Position numbers and translations under genes: made by a program. The notes below the pieces were generated by a model, which saw nothing but the letters and a program-made list of their open reading frames with translations, was not told the DNA's origin and made no database searches. Source: JAYPAN01 sp038123715 (GTDB taxonomy: Bacteria > Pseudomonadota > Alphaproteobacteria > RS24). Taken from it: a stretch of 64,000 bases of DNA. The stretch is taken from contig JAYPAN010000006.1 in the NCBI GenBank assembly GCA_038123715.1, positions 17,622-81,621 of the forward strand, in the 5' to 3' direction. Of the stretch, positions 62,299-64,000 are shown piece by piece (within the stretch, counting starts at the first letter, position 1; each line of letters begins with the position of its first letter).

Positions 62299-63355
62299 CA
62301 GTCAGCTTTTGAATGGCCCGCAGCAGATTGCCGGATTTCAAAACAGCGTAATAATAGCCAAAGGCAGCGGGAAAAAACGCCAGCGTGCAAGCCAGCTCGC
62401 CAAACCAGAAAAATATCAGATAGCCAAGCCAGAACATGCCGACGGCAGACATGACAAGCATGACCAATGTGCGACGGCTTGAAAACCCGTTATCAAGTAG
62501 AATATGATGCAAATGGGCGCGGTCGGGCGACAGGGGGGAGCGTCCGGCCAGCATGCGGCGCGAGGTGACGGTCATCAAATCGGTGATGGGAATGGCGATA
62601 ATCCAAAGGCACAGGCCGGCAGGAATGCCCGCGCCGGTTGTGGCCATATCGCCCTGACTGGCGCGGATAAGCACAAAGGCTGTAAAAAAACCGAGAAACA
62701 TGGAGCCGGAATCACCAAGGAAGATTTTGCGTTCAGAAAACACCTGCAGATTGAACAGCAGGAAACCGGACAGGCTGCCCAGCATCAGCATGATGATAGC
62801 CAGAATCTCCGGCGGGGTCGGCTGCGCCAAAAGCCCAAAGGCAAGATTGACATGGACAAAACCCATAACCGCCAGACTGGCCGACAACCCGTCAATTCCG
62901 TCAATAAAGTTAAAAGCATTTATCGCCGCGACCACGGCCAACATGGAAGCGATGAGAACAAATAATTGGTAATCCGCGCCGGTCGGCACGGTAAAAATCC
63001 CGAAATCATGCACACTCAAACCAAGCGCCAAAATGGCAGTTATGGCGGCGGCCAGTTGAAAGACCAGCCGGAAAATAGCCGATATGTTGAACCTGTCATC
63101 AATAATGCCAAGCATAACCAGCGCACTGGCTATCGCCATCAGTGCCGGTGGCAGTAAATCAGGCACGGTCAGAAAGCCAATCAGCGCGACCAGCCAAATA
63201 ACCGGCCCACCCAGCAGCGGAATGTCGCCCTGATGATGTTTTCGGGCATCGGGCTTGTCCACCAGCTTTGCCACAACGGCCAAAGGATGCAAAAGCACAA
63301 CAAGAATGCTGACAAATATGGTGCCGGTGAGCGCGATATAAATGAGCGAAAACAT
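62288..63355 (-). CDS. Polyprenyl-phosphate HexNAc-1-P transferase (WecA/MraY family)
   Basis: A 355-residue integral membrane enzyme with about 10-11 helices that transfers a sugar 1-phosphate from UDP-sugar to undecaprenyl or decaprenyl phosphate, the first step of O-antigen or other polysaccharide synthesis. Motifs: IDDRFNISA, FNFIDGIDGLSA (catalytic Asp and Mg site), GDSGSMFLGF and DRAHLHHIL, as in WecA. The sugar (GlcNAc in WecA) is not proven. The ATG at 63355 is preferred to a TTG at 63367. It overlaps lptD by 11 bases, suggesting coupled expression. Confidence 0.9.
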   Translation of the reverse strand: MFSLIYIALTGTIFVSILVVLLHPLAVVAKLVDKPDARKHHQGDIPLLGGPVIWLVALIGFLTVPDLLPPALMAIASALVMLGIIDDRFNISAIFRLVFQLAAAITAILALGLSVHDFGIFTVPTGADYQLFVLIASMLAVVAAINAFNFIDGIDGLSASLAVMGFVHVNLAFGLLAQPTPPEILAIIMLMLGSLSGFLLFNLQVFSERKIFLGDSGSMFLGFFTAFVLIRASQGDMATTGAGIPAGLCLWIIAIPITDLMTVTSRRMLAGRSPLSPDRAHLHHILLDNGFSSRRTLVMLVMSAVGMFWLGYLIFFWFGELACTLAFFPAAFGYYYAVLKSGNLLRAIQKLTDAG

Positions 63356-63556
63356 GAAAATTGCCAAAAGCCGCTTCGTTATCTGCTTATCGCCCTATCC
63401 GGGTTTTGAGTAAACCCCTCTCACGAAAATTGATTGCGTTGATTAATGACGTGTTTCTCATTGAACGCATTAGAGCGAACAAGTCTGTGATCTATTTGTG
63501 TTTTGGGTAAAATCTGAATATTTTGCTTTAGCTGTCTTGTTTTGGCTGGGATTCTT

Positions 63557-64000
63557 ATGAGACTTTTGATAACTCGGTTTATCGGTTTTTGGTTTTTCTT
63601 TTGGGTTTGTCTGCCTGCTCAAGCAGAAAGCCCAAAAATCGAGGAAATATCTCAGATCTCTGAAAATATGGCCAGGCATCTTGATGATGTTAAGGAAAAT
63701 CGCGAAACTTATATGCGCGATTTTGAGAAGTTCGAAAATGGACCGGTTGCCGTATTTTTTCAATATACGAGCCCACGCCGGACATTATTAGAAATTGTTG
63801 GAGAGAACCGCTTTGCAGGTCTAACAGCTGGAGAGCAGAACGCGCTCGTGCTTGAAATGCGCGAGACTTATCGGCGTTATCTCTATGAGTGGCTTTTAGG
63901 CGGCAACGATATTGATATTTCGGCGCTTGAATTTAATAAAATGAGAGCAAAAGAGCAGTTTGAGGCAGAAAATGTGGTTGAGGTTAAGCTTAAAAGTTCA
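63557..64000 (+). CDS. Exported protein, partial at window end
   Basis: The frame from the ATG at 63557 is open for 148 codons to the last base with no stop. The N-terminus (MRLLITRFIGFWFFFWVCLPAQA) is a signal peptide. The mature part is helical and charged (MARHLDDVKENRETYMRDFEKFENG). The layout, with a helix set and LTAGEQNALVLEMRETYRRYL, recalls MlaC/Ttg2D phospholipid-binding proteins, but this is weak. The bases look more AT-rich than those of the neighbours. Truncated, so function is left open. Confidence 0.6.
   Translation, partial: MRLLITRFIGFWFFFWVCLPAQAESPKIEEISQISENMARHLDDVKENRETYMRDFEKFENGPVAVFFQYTSPRRTLLEIVGENRFAGLTAGEQNALVLEMRETYRRYLYEWLLGGNDIDISALEFNKMRAKEQFEAENVVEVKLKSS

Noticed and set aside
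1..64000. CRISPR array
   Set aside because: I saw no evenly spaced direct repeats; the only near tandem repeat is two 15-bp units in the lipoprotein gene tail.

Overview
The window looks like chromosomal DNA of an alphaproteobacterium, probably marine or aquatic and aerobic. The basis is indirect. It carries Gram-negative envelope genes (lptD, a WecA-type phosphotransferase, kdsD, galU, mltB, TonB receptors, MipA/OmpV), an ECF sigma module of a kind common in alphaproteobacteria, gltBD, cobalamin scavenging genes and a LinB-like haloalkane dehalogenase. Genus and species cannot be fixed from the sequence alone. Base composition is moderately GC-rich by eye; the last gene and the leader of the LpxR-like gene look more AT-rich.

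Layout. 1-2000: start of an MFS transporter, then a minus-strand module of ECF sigma factor, single-TM putative anti-sigma protein and CnrX-like periplasmic sensor, with a candidate small RNA (1899-1990) fired in the opposite direction. 2000-5000: LinB-like dehalogenase, an acidic coiled-coil protein and a GAF-TM-adaptor protein. 5000-10150: cobalamin uptake (btuF, btuC, riboswitch, btuB, btuD). 10137-11580: an MlaF-like ATPase lacking key catalytic residues, then msrA. 11577-15626: galU-kdsD-TonB receptor unit. 15843-19601: lytic transglycosylase and a MoxR/VWA pair. 19613-25667: gltBD. 25958-32187: esterase, hsp20 with a likely RNA thermometer, SNF-type transporter, lysophospholipase-like hydrolase, hisN-like phosphatase, N-formylglutamate amidohydrolase, tRNA-Val(GAC).

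32340-51373 is the accessory-looking half. It holds small secreted proteins, cspA, an FAD oxidoreductase split by an assembly gap, a second dehalogenase-like hydrolase, an extended GST, a degenerate tyrosine recombinase, an OYE flavoenzyme, an aldo-keto reductase, a cupredoxin lipoprotein, a PLP enzyme coupled to a sugar-lactone oxidase, and two paralog families of small alpha/beta proteins, at least one pair secreted. 51423-64000 returns to envelope functions: LpxR-like protein, lipoproteins, outer-membrane proteins, an acyl-CoA carboxyltransferase with its own biotinyl protein, MipA, LptD, a WecA-like enzyme and a truncated exported protein at the edge.

The most interesting signals are regulatory or evolutionary rather than one large new system: the three-hairpin sRNA opposite the sigma operon, the three-hairpin ROSE-like leader of hsp20, the MlaF-like pseudo-ATPase next to btuD, the uncharacterised secreted two-repeat family at 40561 and 50621, and the cadherin-like/cupredoxin lipoprotein. 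The 100-N stretch at 34755-34854 is flanked by identical 55-bp contig ends; collapsing them restores an intact gene.
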